From Polytrichum commune (taxonomy: Eukaryota > Streptophyta > Polytrichopsida > Polytrichales > Polytrichaceae), in contig OX485803.1 of the NCBI GenBank assembly GCA_950295325.1, positions 53,521,554 to 53,585,553 of the forward strand: a DNA stretch of 64,000 nt. Reading direction: 5' to 3'. This document shows positions 62,263 to 64,000 of the stretch, in pieces. Positions within the stretch are counted from its first letter, which is position 1. Each line of letters opens with the position of its first letter. A program made the position numbers and the translations under genes. Under the pieces are notes generated by a model. That model was not told the origin of the DNA. It made no database searches and saw only the letters and a program-made list of their open reading frames with translations.

Positions 62263-64000
62263 CTCTTTCGCATTTTAATAGTGCTAGGAATATAGATTCC
62301 AAATGGGATTCAAGTGGTCTCAACCAATGTAGGAATGACATGTGGCATAGTCTCAGGAGGATGGAATCCATATATATAACGTACTTATTATGTTGATGAT
62401 GTCTAAAGTGATTATCATGTAATTTATTTTAGTTTTACGAAGCAATTTTCTTTGTAATAGTATACTATGACACTCAATAAAGGAGGACAACAAAGTTGTG
62501 TCATTATCATAATAACATGTTTTTCAAATCCTATAATGATGTGTCATCCAAAGTCATCAACTCAACTTTGACATTATTTGTTATCCACCAAAACAAATTG
62601 ATGCCTCAATAGCATGAGCTTCATATGTGTGCATCAAAGATTAACTAACACTCTCAAGTCTTCTTCATATTTTTTACTATTTCTCTAGCTTACTTAACCC
62701 CTAAATGCCCAAGACCCCCAAATGTGCCACACTGAATGAATTTTTCATGGATTTTGTTCATTGAATTTGATTAATATTTATGTAAATTCTAGTAAAATAG
62801 GTACTATGAAATATGGTACCCATTCATAGGTGAAATGTTTTCTATAAATTAGACCATATATGAGACATAGGGAATTTTCCAGATGTACATTGGTTGGGAT
62901 TTCTAGAGTGAGCCCCCCACCCCCCACCCCCCACCGACCCACCCATTTAACTAACCATCAAGATGTTGGTTGTTGGGGGCCATGTATCCCTCTAGTCTTC
63001 AGTTTTATTCACTCAATTGTTTTTAGACTTAATTAATATCCTATGTGCCATATTTACCATTGAGGTTTTGAGTTTGAGGTCCACATGTACCTCTATCAAC
63101 ATGATGGTTTTGATCCAACAATGTCTAGTCTCAATAGCAACGGCCCTCGAATGGTGGAAATTTTGCATATGTGGGGATTGTAAGCTGCACGGTTGGAGTT
63201 CCTTTCTAATGGTGTGTTACTACACTCACTACACTCAATCAAAGTATGGATCTCAATAAGAAACCAATGTGAAGGGGGGGGTGTTGAAACACCAACATAT
63301 AAACCTCATAATATTGAACTTAAAGATACTTGGACGACTTAGAATGTTTGAGGTATTCCTCACCTACACGTTTTAAACATCTATAATATGGATTGAACTA
63401 GAATTCACTTCATGTGGTCAAACATTGCATTTCGTAGAGTTAATAACATTTATAGGCGACAGATAGGTGGACATTTAAAGGTTAATATCGTACCTCAACA
63501 CAAATGCTCCATCTTGTTACAAGAGTTACATGTGTTTTGTTCTAGGAGGATTTATGGGTAGATAGTCAGTTCAAATTTATGGGTCACGGAAACATAATTG
63601 TATGAAATAAAAAATCAATTATTTGAAAGACAACATATACATATAAAGACTTATTAAACAACATGTGTCTAAATAAGTTACGAAATCAATGTTGGCCAAT
63701 TCATTGAAGGTGCATGTACCTAACCATAAGTACAACTAAATTGGAAGAGATTACTCTCTTAATAATGTTATGCACAAGATTAAATGACCACTTAGATGCT
63801 CATGCAATTCCCTAAGACCAACATCCTCTGCATACTTAGGGCCACTTCACACACGAGACTGAGAGCCCATGACCATTACACTTCAAGCACTCTCGTTGGT
63901 GTAAAAGGCGGAGCTGGTCCAAGTTCGCTTCACACTATGCTTGAGGGACCGCTAGTAGTAGAAAACTATGCCCAAAAAAATCGCAACCGAAATCAGTTGT
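62263..64000. other. Gene desert at the right edge
   Basis: AT-rich with a C-rich CCCCCCACC repeat at about 62913-62936. No gene is supported; the open frame at 63017-63259 has no recognisable domain. Confidence 0.5.

Overview
The window is nuclear DNA of a land plant. It has split genes with GT-AG introns, a plant-type PSPG-box glycosyltransferase, a nepenthesin-type aspartic protease, a DOMON-cytochrome b561 protein, a divergent importin alpha of the plant IMPA-9 type, and long AT-rich stretches full of small transposable elements. I cannot name the species; a non-seed plant (bryophyte or lycophyte) is a guess only. No bacterial-style operons, rRNA, tRNA genes or CRISPR arrays were seen.

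Layout. 1-2722 (minus): 5' part of glutamine-dependent NAD+ synthetase, running off the left edge. 5246-8453 (minus): a complete Golgi Qb-SNARE (GOS28/Gos1 type). 14170-16619 (plus): a UDP-glycosyltransferase followed by two decayed tandem copies of its own 3' end. 19197-22428 (minus): a DOMON/cytochrome b561 membrane protein. 23-37 kb: a gene desert with a SINE, several MITEs and minisatellites. 37437-45076 (plus): importin alpha. 46783-50419 (minus): a four-exon gene I do not recognise. 52555-56099 (minus): a secreted aspartic protease. 56-64 kb: a second gene desert with a second SINE copy and a nested MITE. Exon models were built by hand; in every model the splice sites are GT-AG and the codon phases close.

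The genes do not form one pathway. They are ordinary housekeeping or secretory genes in a repeat-rich region.

The most interesting signals are structural. (1) A roughly 370-bp tRNA-like SINE is present twice, each copy with its own perfect 13-14 bp target-site duplication and a TCTA tail. (2) One MITE is inserted in another with a TA duplication, and the empty site can be read from sister copies in the same window. (3) A Harbinger-like MITE has TTA duplications and about 50-bp inverted ends. (4) An approximately 750-bp foldback element sits in an intron. (5) All seven genes carry a tandem duplication of roughly 110-340 bp inside an early intron; in two of them the duplication includes the end of the preceding exon.
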